A program made the position numbers and the translations under genes. The notes under the pieces were generated by a model. It was given only the letters and a program-made list of their open reading frames with translations. It ran no database searches and had not been told where the DNA came from. DNA of 64,000 bases, taken from assembly GCF_905404315.1 (NCBI RefSeq), contig NC_066266.1:8873501-8937500 (forward strand), written 5' to 3'. This document shows positions 44,425 to 54,705 of the stretch, one piece after another; within the stretch, counting starts at the first letter, position 1; the number at the start of each line of letters is the position of its first letter. Origin of the DNA: Leptidea sinapis (lineage: Eukaryota > Arthropoda > Insecta > Lepidoptera > Pieridae).

Positions 44425-44634
44425 TGGCCACCTTATTCGTACACGCTCTCTGTCAATCGGAAGACGTACCTATAGCTTACCAGCGATAGAAGTTTGTATG
44501 GAAATTGCAATTCTCGCGTCCCAATATAAGACGATAAGAATGACTTATCAGATATATTGGGACAGCTTCAGATTATTGACAGTAGAAGGTAGTAATTTAT
44601 CTCTATCTGTAGATAGTATATTGGGAATGGCCGT
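44425..44634 (+). mobile_element. TIR element M1, 5' truncated copy
   Basis: ACCTTATTCGTACACGCTCT through TCCCAATATAAGACGATAAG to TATATTGGGAATGGCCGTA. Confidence 0.5.
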
Positions 44635-44805
44635 ATGACAGCTGTGAAAACGTTGAAAAAATTTGAGTTTAGAACTAAACTCTATTATTAGCAATGCACT
44701 CACACTAACACAGTGTCATACGAATCGCGAGTGTATCGAGTAGCTTGTCACGCACACTAAACTAATTTTCCTGGCCTGTTTTTATAGGTCGTCTAGCAGC
44801 AAGAG
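44635..44805 (+). repeat. Repeat P, copy
   Basis: ACAGCTGTGAAAACGTTGAA through GCGAGTGTATCGAGTAGCTT to CCTGGCCTGTTTTTATAGGT. It is the uninterrupted counterpart of the TIR-element site at 56528-56740. Confidence 0.5.
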
Positions 44806-45044
44806 GCGGGAACATGAGCTTAAATCTGTTGCCTCAGAGCGTACAGCTAAACTGACTTGAAAGAATAAAAAAGGAAAAGAAAAGAAAGAAAAAGAAAATT
44901 TCAAAGCATTAGTTGAAATTAATAATACAACTTCACCCCTACTACAATCGTATGCGACATGAAATAAATGTGCGAAAAAATGGAGGCGATGTAATTTCAC
45001 TTTAAAAAATAAAAAAAAAAACAATAATTACTTACAAAATTTAC

Positions 45045-45345
45045 CAGTGGGAGACACCTTTGCACAGGAAGCCGGCTATATTATGGGTACAACGGCGACT
45101 ATTTCTGCCGTGAAACAGTTATGTGTAAACATTACTGTATTTTGGTCTGAAGGGCGCCGTAGCTAGTGAAATTACTGGGCAAATGAGACTTAACATCTTA
45201 TGTCTCAAGGTGACGAGCGCAATTGTAGTGCCGCTCAAAATTTTTGGGTTTTTCAAGAATCCTGAGCGGCACTGCAATGTAATTGGTAGGGCGTATCAAT
45301 TACCATCAGCTGAACGTCCTGCTCGTTTCGTCCCTTACATAAAAG
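45045..45345 (+). repeat. Repeat C, near-complete copy
   Basis: ACCAGTGGGAGACACCTTTG through CTATTTCTGCCGTGAAACAG, GGTCTGAAGGGCGCCGTAGC and AGTGCCGCTCAAAATTTTTG/CAAGAATCCTGAGCGGCACT (an internal hairpin), ending CTGAACGTCCTGCTCG. It sits just 3' of the cyclin stop, antisense to that gene. Confidence 0.6.
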
Positions 45346-45351
45346 AAACAC

Positions 45352-45594
45352 TTACAATTTATTTTGCTTCAACTTAGCCAGCGGTTCGAACTTCTTGAGA
45401 ATCACCATGGCATTCTTCACCGCAGCCACGCCAATTGTAGATGGAAGCTGACCGCACATTGCCTTATCCATTATCAGACTAGTCATGCAGATGAATGTTG
45501 AAGCCAGTTTGGTCTGCCATTCAGCCTCTCTGTCGCACGACCAAACCAGATACGATATGAACTCTTGCGGTATCACCTTTTTAGTTCGAAAATC
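45352..45594 (-). CDS. Cyclin terminal exon: second cyclin fold
   Basis: The acceptor is TTAATTCTAG. It encodes DFRTKKVIPQEFISYLVW, a charged turn, ASTFICMTSLIMDK, and a helix VAAVKNAMVILKKF before the stop. The length (80 residues) is short for a C-terminal cyclin fold. The intron before it is about 4 kb and holds several mobile elements. Confidence 0.78.
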   Translation of the reverse strand, partial: DFRTKKVIPQEFISYLVWSCDREAEWQTKLASTFICMTSLIMDKAMCGQLPSTIGVAAVKNAMVILKKFEPLAKLKQNKL

Positions 45595-48500
45595 CTAGAA
45601 TTAATCCACAAATTTACTAAAGTAGGTGTTACTTTGCGTTTGCATTATACAAATGATTTAAGTTTTCTTTAGTGTTAATTCCGCCAATGTTTGTTTTTAA
45701 ACAATTCGACACGTGTTTCGCCTCTACACGAGGCATCCTTAGGACGTGTTGTCTCGCCAAAATCTGGCTCGAGTCTCGTGTATCTTGACGGAATTAACAC
45801 TAAAGAAAACTTAAACCATTTGTATAATCCACAAATTATTTCTAGTGCCTGTACGACCGAGACTTGCTCGGATTTTTAAGAAGGTATAAAACTTGAACGA
45901 ATAATAACTGCCACTTCAGTTTCGCAACCAACTGTTCTATTTCGGTGATTTTTGTTCTCATACAGATCTCCTTACATTACATAATAGTACCTGGACAACC
46001 GAGCCTTGCTGGATTTTTAAGATGGTATAAAAATTGAACAAAAAAAAAACTAATAGGACATCTGGATTCGAACCGGGGTTTTCTATTTTTCGGATCACCG
46101 AATGTCCCATCTGAGCTATTATAATCTTGTATATATTGGCGAAATTTACCTTTGAATTCCAATGTTATTGTAGCTGTTTCTCATTATAACACGGATAAAA
46201 CTACATTTTTTTAAATTAAAACCTAGCTAGATCGATTTCTCGCCCCTGAAACTACCTGTATACTAAATTTAATTAAAATCGTGGGAGTCATTTCCGAGAT
46301 TCAGATTATATTTATATATATATATATATATACTAGCTGACCCAGCAAACGTTGTATTGCCGATATTGAAATCGCGATACAAAAGTAACTGTTGATCGTA
46401 GATGGGTGAAAATTTGAAGTTGTATGTATTTTTGCTAATGCTGACTCATAAAATTTAAAACTCATCAAATTTTTAAAAAAAAGTCAAAAAAAAATAAACA
46501 AAATTTGGCGTGGACCACCCCTAACTTTTAGGGGGATGAAAAATAGATGTTGTCCGATTCTCAGACCCACCTAATATGCACTCAACATTTCATGAGAATC
46601 AGTCAAGTCGTTTCGAAGGAGTTTAACTACAAACACCGCGACATGAGAATTTTATATATTAGACAAGAATTGTTCGTTTAAAGTTATAAGATAGTTTGGT
46701 CAACGTATACGGGATTGCGTTCCGTTTTAAATAGTAACCAGTATAACTAACTATAAAGGAACGGCTTCACAGTATACTAACTACTACTGTACAGTGGTCG
46801 CAGTGCATATCGGAACGTACCCAAAGTATCACATCGTATTAAAACAAAGCAGATGTATGGAACATGCCACAAACTACACCATAATACGTAGAGACCGGAT
46901 TATATGCAAATGCAATAGCATTGGTCTCTACTTATTATGCTTTTGCATATTTAGTACCTTTTCAGCGGTAGTTGCATGTTTTAGAAAAAAAAATTACCAT
47001 GCATATTTACGCTCGATCTCGCTCGTCGATGTTTTTCATAGTACGATCAAACACAAATTTACTAAGCGATCGTAGATACAATTTGTCTACAGAACATTTA
47101 GAACAGTACTTAGTAGTACATATTTTTAAAGGTAAATCTTAAATTTCATTGTTACCTAAGTAGGTATATCTTGTAATAGTTTTTTTTTTCACAAATAAGA
47201 TTGTTAGTACAGGCCTTTATAAAATAAAATAAAAATATTTAAAAATATGACTTTTTATTTTTTCCTCTTTAATTGTATACATTTTTGGCCCTTTTTGTGG
47301 ATTTTCGTGCATATTTTAGCTATTTTACCTGCATATTTGCGTGCATATTTTGGGCATATTTGTAGCATATAATCCGGTCTCTTATAATAAGCTTTTACTG
47401 CTATGTCTACCTCATACAGATACATAATAGCTTTAAGGGTAATACACTTCTATAATAAAGTCCCAGCCACTGTTCAGGCAATATCTATAAATAAATTTAA
47501 ATGTTTTATAAAAAAATGGCTCTGTCGTAAATCCTATTACTCCACTGCTGAATATCTAACTGATCGGACAGCCTGGGACTAAATTGTGATTATTTTATAG
47601 CGATAGAAATGACTGTAAAATATTGTATATTTTTATTGAAAAGAACGCAAAAAAAGAATGCTGGGAGAGTTTCTTGCGCCGCTTCTTCTCTATCAGAGCG
47701 TCATTTTTTACATTGCCGCATGTACTCGTGCTAGGCGCGAACGCGAATCGATATCAAAACGATATACTAAAGAATACAGTCTCTTTAAAGTATGAAAAAT
47801 ATACTTCTAAGTTAAAGAAATAAAAGATACGACGGTTCACCCCGGAAAAAACTTATATATTTTCTTCAATCCGGCATCGTCCTCTTTATAGTCTAAACAC
47901 ATGATCGGATGACACGACGGAACCATCTCATGCGGTCTCGTTGCGGACCATATTCGAGTTATGTCGCGTTATTTATCGCACAAAATTAATATTATTACCG
48001 TCCGTACCGTACGAAGTACGAAGCCGAACTAATTAATAATAAAAATAATAATTATAAAATATTTTATTTGCAGCTAAAAAAAATTTTAACAATAGTAAAA
48101 GGAAAAGTTAATATTAAAATTAAACTTAAACATAATAAAATAAAAGTAGCTCGTATGTAAGTGTGTCTATAATGTAATTGGTACGATGCTCCTAAAGGAC
48201 CGTTCAGATAGTACGGCCGTACCAAATCCGACTATGTGGTTAGGCTATAAAGTCCGAACGATCATAAAATAATTTTAATGCGAAATACCGTCGAAAATGG
48301 TTCCCTACCAAAACGGGTCCGATTTTTCGGCCGTACCAAATCCGATTCTGTTTAGGCTAGAAGGTTTTGTTTAATTTATTTAAAAAACTATTTGAATTAA
48401 CGAGTGCAACTAAATATTAATTAACGTATAATTATAAAACATATATACATAGTAAAATTAACAAATTAAAAATACGACGTCATGAAAAGGACACACACTC

Positions 48501-51500
48501 AGCATTTTTGGAATTGATTTCCAACACTGATTTTCAGTCACCAAGTCGACCTATTGACAGCAGCCGTACACAACACGGTTCCTTTTGTTATGGGTCTTAA
48601 AAGTGACCCAATAAAAATAGTAGAAAAAGAGAAGAAACTAAAAAGATTGAATTCGAAAGTGAGTTTTAAGATTTTTTTATTTTAATTTTATTAAATAGGA
48701 CATGTTATGATTTTTTGTTTGTTTATCAATAGTGTTTACTTTCTGATTATATGTCTCTAAACACCATTGTTTCTCTAATCATTAATAAATTCACATCACA
48801 CAAAGCTTATTCAATGAACATAGTACACTCACACTGAGAAAACTTATCTGCGGCGCCGTCCGGCCCACTCGTGGGTACAACTGCATGCTAGACGCGTGGT
48901 CAGCATATTATTAGGAATAAAACGTCATAAAAGGCATTTATTTTCTCAAAATTGATTCCTGTAGAATTCTTCTGACTCTAAGAGAGAAGAAGTGGCGAAA
49001 GAAACTCTCCCAGCAGTCTTTTTTTTGCGCTCTTGCTATAAAATAGTCATAATCTAGTCCAAGGCTGTCGCATCACTTAGATATTCAGCTGTGGAGCAGT
49101 AGAATTTACGACAGACACATTTTTTTATAAATAGGAGATTGTATGGGGAGCTGATAACAAGACTAGATTGATGTTAAGCTATCGTGTGATGATGCTGATT
49201 AATATTATTATAATGATGAAAAACCAATGAAAGAATCTGATTTAAGTAATAAAGTATTAATTTTTCTGGCAGTGATATTATAGCGACACAGAACAACAGA
49301 AACTACAGAACTATTAACAGCAAAATTCAAATCGTAACAATGAAAACTTCAAAAACAAAGCTGTGATAGCATGAAAATATCACGACATGTTAATGAAATC
49401 GCAAACCGTACTGACGCAACAGGATGAGCGCGAGGGTGTGAAACGGGAACGGGAGGAGGCTTCACATACCAGCGAGGTCCAGAGATAATTTGGCCGTGTA
49501 GTAAATGTGTATAACTCACGTCAATTAGAGAAAATGCTACATAAATCCTCTTACAGTACTCACCAGTAGAGTCAATATAGTTTTCTCTGCCTTCACTAGA
49601 TCCTTTATCTGGAAAGAATAGTTCGAGTATCTGACCAGGCTCTTTGCTGATATACTTGGACCGACTATTTTCACTGCTATCCAGTAGCAGGCTGTGGCTG
49701 CTAACTGCAACTTATCCAAATCAATTCTTACGGTAGTAAACAGGGTATCAAGGTACCAGACTGCAAATTGGACCCCAGCAGGACTCCTAATGTTGCCCTA
49801 GGATCAAAGCACAAGCAGTTCATTAGACAATAACACTGTTCTAAACAGCAACGTTACAAGCCCATGTAGGCGATACCTACATGGGCTGCTGTATAGCCAG
49901 GGTCAAAAATTAATTATGAGCGAGTAGGGAGTAAGTCAAGATCGCCGGAATACGTTGGATGCGGGCAGCGCAGGACCGATCGTCGTGGAAATCTTTAGGG
50001 GAGGACTTCGTCCAGCAGTCTTCGGGCTGATGATGATGATGATGAAGGAGTAAGTTGAATAATGAATGGATTTGCGGCCGGCGGCGTATACGCACCCCTT
50101 CATAAACATTACGCACATATCATCCAACTTGGATGGGCAGCATTCGGGAAGCACCGTAAAATCTTCTCGTCCAAAATACCACAGTGTCTGAAGACGAAGG
50201 TTTTTAAACAATATGTGTTGCCAGTGATGAAATACGGAACGCAGACGTGGTCGCTAGCTGTTGGCCTTCGAGGAAGCTCATAGTTGCTCAGATGGCAATG
50301 GAGAGGGCTATGCTCGGAGTTTCCCTGCGAGATCGAATCAGAAATGAGGAGATCCGTAGGGGAACCAAAGACGTCAGCTGAAGTGACGGACAGATGGTCG
50401 TTGGGGCAGTAAAGTCCGCGAATGGCGACCACGTACCGGAAGACGTAGTAGAAGGCCTACAAGATGGGCCGAAAATCTGGTCAAGATAATGGAATAGGTT
50501 GAATGAGTTAAATAGGTGGGAGATAGAAAGGGTAGGTTTAGCAATTGGGTCCCGTGGACACTCATTGCGTACCTTTAATAAGAAAATTATACTTACATTT
50601 ATTTTTAATACCCAGTTAAGTACGCAAGCCCTAGTAATTGGGCTTATATTAGGGACGGGCCAAGTTTTCTCTTCCGTTATGAGATGATTCAGAAAAGTGC
50701 ATTCATAAGACTGGATATAACTTTCATCGCACGAAAGCAAATCTGAAAAAAAAATTCAAAGATATAATATCTCAATATATATATATATCTTAATATATAT
50801 ATAATATATGGACACCTAAACTAATGAACGGATTTTAATGGGGATTACTTCATGGAGTGCAGTTTAGTCCAACTTGATGGGATAGTTTTTATTTCGATTT
50901 GGGACCCATAATTATTTTTATTTTCAATATTTGTTTTGTATGGACATATTTTATATCAGAGGATTTAGTGACGGACGGTTTGACAGTTCCTTCATTATAA
51001 CAATAGGGAGCATTTTTTTACGAAATCATTCTTGATATTTTGAAATAATATTGGCAAATTTCTATAAAACAGTATTTTTTTTTATCTACAGAACAACGTC
51101 TGTCGGGTCAACTAGTAGTTTATATTATGAACTCAAAAACTACTGCAACTATGTTCATGGTGTTTTCGGCAATGGATAGCGTGGTTCTCGAGGAAAGTTT
51201 TAGAATATAATTGGTTATGTTTTTGAATACATTTTTGTCTAGATTTACTGTATTTGTTGGAGATGTCGGAAAAATAAGCCACCTGGGAGTTTTCAACGAA
51301 AACGCTGTCTTAGCCCTTTAAGATATTACAACCAATCAATATATGGTGGAATTGTGTAGGAATCTTATATAGAACCTACAGAAAATCTCTTAAGGATTAA
51401 GGATCTTTTTTTTTAGTAATAGAATAGCGTCTTTCGGGTCAGCTAGCAGCTTATAGAGTTCTGAAAACTAAACTCTTAATTCTTGATAGGTGTTAGATAT

Positions 51501-52742
51501 ATTGCTTTCACATACAAATATGTATTTTCAAACCTTAGCATTAAAACGGTCAGAGACCGGTACCTAATCGTAATTAGTTTACGTTGATATAAATCGAATC
51601 ATTGGCAAAATATTAATGTAGGCAAAACTGTTACACACATGCGTAAAGCTATAAGAATAAGATTCGCTATTTTAGTTGTAGAATTTAATAACACGCCATG
51701 AAATCTTAACAAATATTAAAGAAAATAAAAATTTAAGCAAACTAGCAAGCTTTTACCAGTGGGAGGCTCCTTTGCACAGAATGCCGGCTAGATTATGGAT
51801 ACCACAACGGCGTCTATTTCTGCCGTGAAACAGTAATGTGTAAGCATTACTGTGTTTCGGTCTAAAGGGCGCAGCTAGCTAGTGAAATTACTGGGCAAAT
51901 GAAACTTAACATCTTATGTCTCAAGGTGAGGACCGCAGTTGTAGTGCCGCTGTGAATTTTTGGGGTTTTTCAAGAATCCTGAACGGCACTGTATTTAAAT
52001 GCATTGCGTATCAATTACCATAAGCTGAACGTCCTGCTCGTCTCGTTCCTTATTTTTCATTCATTCATCTAATTCAGATCTGATAAATACAAATAATGGT
52101 TTTCACCGCCTTAAAGTACCTGAGCTACCATAGCTTCGAAAACAAAATGGCGGATAGAATAAGTGGACAAATTTAAGGATACGTCATCTGTTATATCGTT
52201 TAACACAATATTAACTCTATTATCATTTTGCAAGTTATACCAACAAAATATTGTATTATAATAGTTACGATCAACTTACATGATTCTGATGATTTCAATA
52301 AACATGGTTGTGTCTGTTGGAACTGTAAACGTTTCTTAACATCATCATCCCTTCTAACCTCATTTTCAGATGTCAATCCAAGTAATTTTCTGCTATGCAA
52401 TCTCTTTAGACTCTTTTTGATGTTTTTCGATGTTCTGTTGTCTGGAGTAACCGCTTTCCTAGAGACACTACCTAGAGAGCCATTTGTATCGTTAATATTT
52501 AATAATTCACGTCTCTCTGTTATTATTTCTTCATCGTCACTAATATGAATTAATTGGTTTTTCGCTTCTCGTTGTTGTCGCTGATTTACTAGTCTTGAAT
52601 CTACACTGAAACTTTTCGATCGAAGCAATTTGTTAATTGTATTATCTTCGATAGTATTGAGAGTTTTAAGCGGTTTTCTTGCATATCCACAATTATTGTA
52701 GCTTAATTCTTTTGGTTTTCCCCCGTTCTCTTTATTTTCCAT
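45352..52742 (-). CDS. Divergent cyclin (4 exons, complete, 361 residues)
   Basis: Exons, 5' to 3', are 52742-52280, 50742-50597, 49797-49564 and 45594-45352, in continuous phase. Residues 1-154 are a polar, basic, probably disordered region with a KEN box (4-6), a D-box-like RKPL (22-25) and a TP site. The cyclin N-box follows: Y(x)3E-type helix 1, ITRACVLNWVLKI (helix 1/2), FAVWYLDTLFTTV, DKLQLAATACYWIAVKI and the YSNYSFQIKDLVKAEKTIL region. The last exon forms a second cyclin fold (FISYLVWSCDRE, ASTFICMTSL). Known of the family: activates a cyclin-dependent kinase. The MRAIL hydrophobic patch is altered to ITRACVLNW, so neither subtype nor CDK partner can be assigned. The start ATG at 52742 has a good context (ACAATGG); an in-frame ATG five codons upstream has a poor one. 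Confidence 0.82.
45648..45828. mobile_element. Foldback element with long TIRs
   Basis: The left end ATACAAATGATTTAAGTTTT and CTTTAGTGTTAATTCCG and the right end CGGAATTAACACTAAAGAAA and ACTTAAACCATTTGTAT are inverse over about 40 bp. The centre has ACACGTGTTTCGCCTCTACA and CGAGGCATCC. A copy missing one end lies at 60138-60275. Confidence 0.65.
46055..46135 (-). mobile_element. tRNA-like SINE head
   Basis: Minus strand AATAGCTCAGATGGGACATT (A box) and CCCGGTTCGAATCCAGATG (B box). Neither the acceptor nor the anticodon stem pairs well, so a SINE head is more likely than a tRNA gene. Confidence 0.45.
46326..46665 (-). mobile_element. Helitron-like element H3, copy 2
   Basis: A TA microsatellite, then ACTAGCTGACCCAGCAAACG, GACCACCCCTAACTTTTAGG inside, ending AATTTTATATATTAGA. 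Confidence 0.6.
46690..46820 (-). mobile_element. TIR element M2, partial copy
   Basis: ACGGGATTGCGTTCCGTTTT, AAGGAACGGCTTCACAGTAT, GTCGCAGTGCATATCGGAAC, ending GTACCC. The flank differs from the arms at 24054 and 28312. Confidence 0.55.
46889..47383. mobile_element. hAT-like TIR element with near-perfect 8-bp duplication
   Basis: The left end TAGAGACCGGATTATATGCA and right end TATAATCCGGTCTCTT are inverse. Flanks are ATAATACG (46881-46888) and ATAATAAG (47384-47391), one mismatch. The inside is rich in GCATATTT-type repeats; the short open frame over its left part is not a known protein. Confidence 0.65.
47405..47735 (+). mobile_element. Retroelement tail E, copy 3
   Basis: ACTTCTATAATAAAGTCCCA, CCACTGCTGAATATCTAACT, AGAATGCTGGGAGAGTTTCT, TTGCGCCGCTTCTTCTC. 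Confidence 0.55.
47891..48235. mobile_element. TIR element M3, long copy
   Basis: The left end TAGTCTAAACACATGATCGG and right end ACTATGTGGTTAGGCTA are inverse. Internal GGTACGGCC/GGCCGTACC pairs appear. A second tail copy follows to about 48355. It belongs to the same family as 56528-56740. Confidence 0.55.
48538..48658 (+). CDS. Possible orphan exon, unknown protein
   Basis: A GATTTTCAG acceptor and a perfect GTGAGT donor enclose an open 40-codon frame reading HQVDLLTAAVHNTVPF and then a Lys-rich helix (IVEKEKKLKRLNSK). It lies antisense in the third cyclin intron. It could be part of a mobile-element gene or a chance open frame. Confidence 0.22.
48960..49140 (-). mobile_element. Retroelement tail E, inverted copy
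   Basis: GAAACTCTCCCAGCAGTCTT, AGATATTCAGCTGTGGAGCA, ATTTTTTTATAAAT. It lies minus-oriented in the third cyclin intron, about 1.2 kb from an opposed copy. Confidence 0.5.
49564..49797 (-). CDS. Cyclin exon 3: core of the first cyclin fold
   Basis: The acceptor TTTGATCCTAG is weak, but it is the only one that keeps the Trp-to-(Y)LD spacing (22 residues) close to that of other cyclins. It encodes QFAVWYLDTLF, then LDKLQLAATACYWIAVKIVG and KDLVKAEKTILTLL. The donor is a perfect GTGAGT; phase is 0 on both sides. Confidence 0.8.
49915..50490 (+). pseudogene. RTE-like polymerase relics, two adjacent copies
   Basis: 49915-50045: RWMRAAQDRSSWKSL, ending in a (GATGAT)n tail at 50029-50046. 50100-50490: IIQLGWAAFGKHRKIFSSKI, PQCLKTKVFKQYVLPVMKYG and AMLGVSLRDRIRNEEIRRG, then the wrong frame. 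Both lie in cyclin intron 2, antisense to the gene. Confidence 0.7.
50597..50742 (-). CDS. Cyclin exon 2: start of the cyclin box
   Basis: The acceptor is a long T-run ending TTTCAG and the donor a perfect GTAAGT. It encodes YLLSCDESYIQSYECTFLN followed by a helix ending VLNWVLKIN, matching the helix N and helix 1 layout of cyclins with the conserved Trp. Confidence 0.82.
50771..51450 (+). mobile_element. Helitron-like elements, two in tandem
   Basis: 50771-51117 starts at a TA microsatellite and ends AACGTCTGTCGGGTCAACTA GT. 51121-51450 ends AATAGCGTCTTTCGGGTCAG CTAGC. Both share the H1 3' end but differ inside; they lie in cyclin intron 1. Confidence 0.55.
51755..52060 (+). repeat. Repeat C, near-complete copy
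   Basis: ACCAGTGGGAGGCTCCTTTG, CAACGGCGTCTATTTCTGCC, CTAGTGAAATTACTGGGCAA, ending TGAACGTCCTGCTCGTCTCG. Cyclin intron 1. Confidence 0.6.
52280..52742 (-). CDS. Cyclin exon 1: disordered N-terminus with KEN box
   Basis: It encodes 154 residues plus one base, opening MENKENGG and rich in Lys, Arg, Ser and Asn with an acidic patch SDDEE. The donor is a perfect GTAAGT. KEN and RxxL motifs in the first 30 residues are the kind of APC/C degrons found in mitotic cyclins. Confidence 0.82.
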
Positions 52743-52997
52743 TGTATAAAATATCATAAAATCACATCAAAGCGGTTATTTGCGGCCAGCGCACTAACGT
52801 GAGTAAAGTGTAGAAATTATTCAAGTAGGAACCTTTTCATGTGTATATTTGAGGGTAATTTGATATTATTTTTATTTTGCACAGACTAAAATCTTTTCGT
52901 GTTAACTTTTGAAGCATCCATCGCGTAATTATGCACGACTTTAATTGCAATTATAAACAATCAATGATAGAGAGTAATTACCTGAATAATTCGATCA

Positions 52998-53005
52998 TAT
53001 CGATA
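52998..53005. promoter_or_regulatory. DRE-type octamer upstream of the cyclin
   Basis: The palindrome TATCGATA, the DREF-binding DRE motif known from proliferation-gene promoters of insects, lies 256 bp upstream of the cyclin ATG. One more copy occurs elsewhere in the window (about 39103), so chance is possible. Confidence 0.35.
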
Positions 53006-53059
53006 AAATATCAATATATATAACGGCCATATGTAGGTAACGGCGTTGTCATTTTTTTA

Positions 53060-53255
53060 TGAAAATAAGGGACGAGACGAGCTAGACGTTCAGCTGATGG
53101 TAATTGATACGCCTTAACCATTACATTGCAGTGACCTTCAGACCGAAATACAGTAATGCTTACACATTACTACTTCACAGCAAAAATAGGTGCCGTTGTG
53201 GTACCCATAATCTAGCCGGCATCCTATGCAAAGAAGCCTCCCACTGGTGTCATGT
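53060..53255 (-). repeat. Repeat C, internally deleted copy
   Basis: AAGGGACGAGACGAGCTAGA, then a jump at CATTGCAGTGACCTTCAGAC to the 5' half (CTAGCCGGCATCC, AAGCCTCCCACTGGT). About 100 bp of centre is missing. It lies some 300 bp upstream of the cyclin start. Confidence 0.55.
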
Positions 53256-54370
53256 TACGTTACTCGAATTACATAATATGGACCTGTGGAACGCTAAAAT
53301 TTAAAAAATATATACCCAAGTACACAGTCTCTTGCTACGACTATGAAGAGCTATAGGCTATAAAGTGTGCTTACATTGGCTTTAAGCACACTCTTGCCGT
53401 TCCGTTATCAGACTGCGAATGATATATCCATATGTATAGAACGTCATTGTTCCTCTAGATATTATTTTATTAGTTAGCGATATTTTACATTTAATGTTTG
53501 TTTTTTATTATTAAATAATCCATATATAATTCTTATTTACACCGAAAGTGTATTTCTTAAAGCTCCATCAGATAATCTTCCTAAAATATTTTATGATGTT
53601 ATTTGATGACATGTTTTTTGAGTTTCAAACTCAGATTTTATTTCTGCTGAATTTAAAACAGTGAACCTACAAGATAATAACACGGACGAGTAAAAAAGAA
53701 GGACTCCGCGCCGTGATATTAGCAAGTGAAGCACCATTCTGCTAGTATGTGTGAGGTTACGGGGAATACTAGTTACACAATTTTTTCTCCCATAAATAAT
53801 CATATATGGTCACAAATACTTATATTGAATCGTTTTTACACTTTTTCACTACGAACGACGGCATTTTAAAATATTTTAATGAGACGCAAACTGATCTGTC
53901 ACAGACGATGACAATTCTCATAATGGCCGCCTGTCGGCTTGTATTAGTGTTGTTTTGGTGCTACACTGTTATGTAAGGTGACACGGAGTCCTTGTTTTTA
54001 CTAGTCCGTGGGTAATAATAGGAAAATTAATTTAATTTTCTCATATCATATTAATTTGTAAAACTAAACTTTATATTATATCATATAATATAAATAATAC
54101 ATATAAAAATATACAGACATGACAACAGAACGTAAAGATAAGTAAACAATAGAATATTAATACCATATCCAATATCTTTTCTGTTAATAAAGATCTCAAC
54201 AAGAATCATATGATATTCTTATCAATGTTAAGGTTACTTTAAAGTAAAAAAATCCATTAACATTTTAAACTCAATAACAAATTCATTAAACTCAGTTCAA
54301 AATTGGTACCTTGTATAATATACCACAAAAATATAAGCAAATTGTTGGAGATATTTTATCTCTTCTCATT
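53256..54370. other. Non-coding upstream of the cyclin
   Basis: No gene. 53361-53450 (GTGCTTACATTGGCTTTAAG) is an inverted partial match to 57180-57450. Confidence 0.3.
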
Positions 54371-54371
54371 G

Positions 54372-54705
54372 ATTTTCTTTTTTTATGGAAGAGAGGACAA
54401 ACAAGCGTACGAGTCACCTGGTGATAAGTGATCACCGCCGCCCACATTCTCCTGCAATGCCAGAGGAAGCACAAAAGCGTTGGCGGTTGCTGGCCCTTTA
54501 AAAAGGTGTATGTACTTTTTTTGAAGGTACCCATGTATATCACAAGGAAGCTCATACCACAGCTTAGTCGTACGTGGAAGAAAGTTCCTTGAAAACCGCA
54601 CTGTAGAGGAACGGTTGTGTGGATAAATGGTAGGAATCTTATCCTAATTTGTGTCGTGTCGAAGGTGGAATTCGGCGGCAGGAATTTAGTCAAACAGCTC
54701 TTCAG
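54372..54705 (-). mobile_element. Family J tail, copy
   Basis: The minus frame reads MRFSRNFLPRTTKLWYELPC and YLQKKYIHLFKG, with a deletion of the GRYDMGTF part, then GATCACCGCCGCCCACATTC and the T-run. Confidence 0.7.

Noticed and set aside
46055..46135. tRNA gene on the minus strand
   Set aside because: B box intact, but the stems do not pair and the variable region is wrong. More like a decayed SINE.
46794..47075. Protein gene of 93 residues
   Set aside because: It lies mostly within the hAT-like element 46889-47383, is low in coding character and matches no family.
52228..52548. Plus-strand 106-residue frame
   Set aside because: Antisense shadow of cyclin exon 1.
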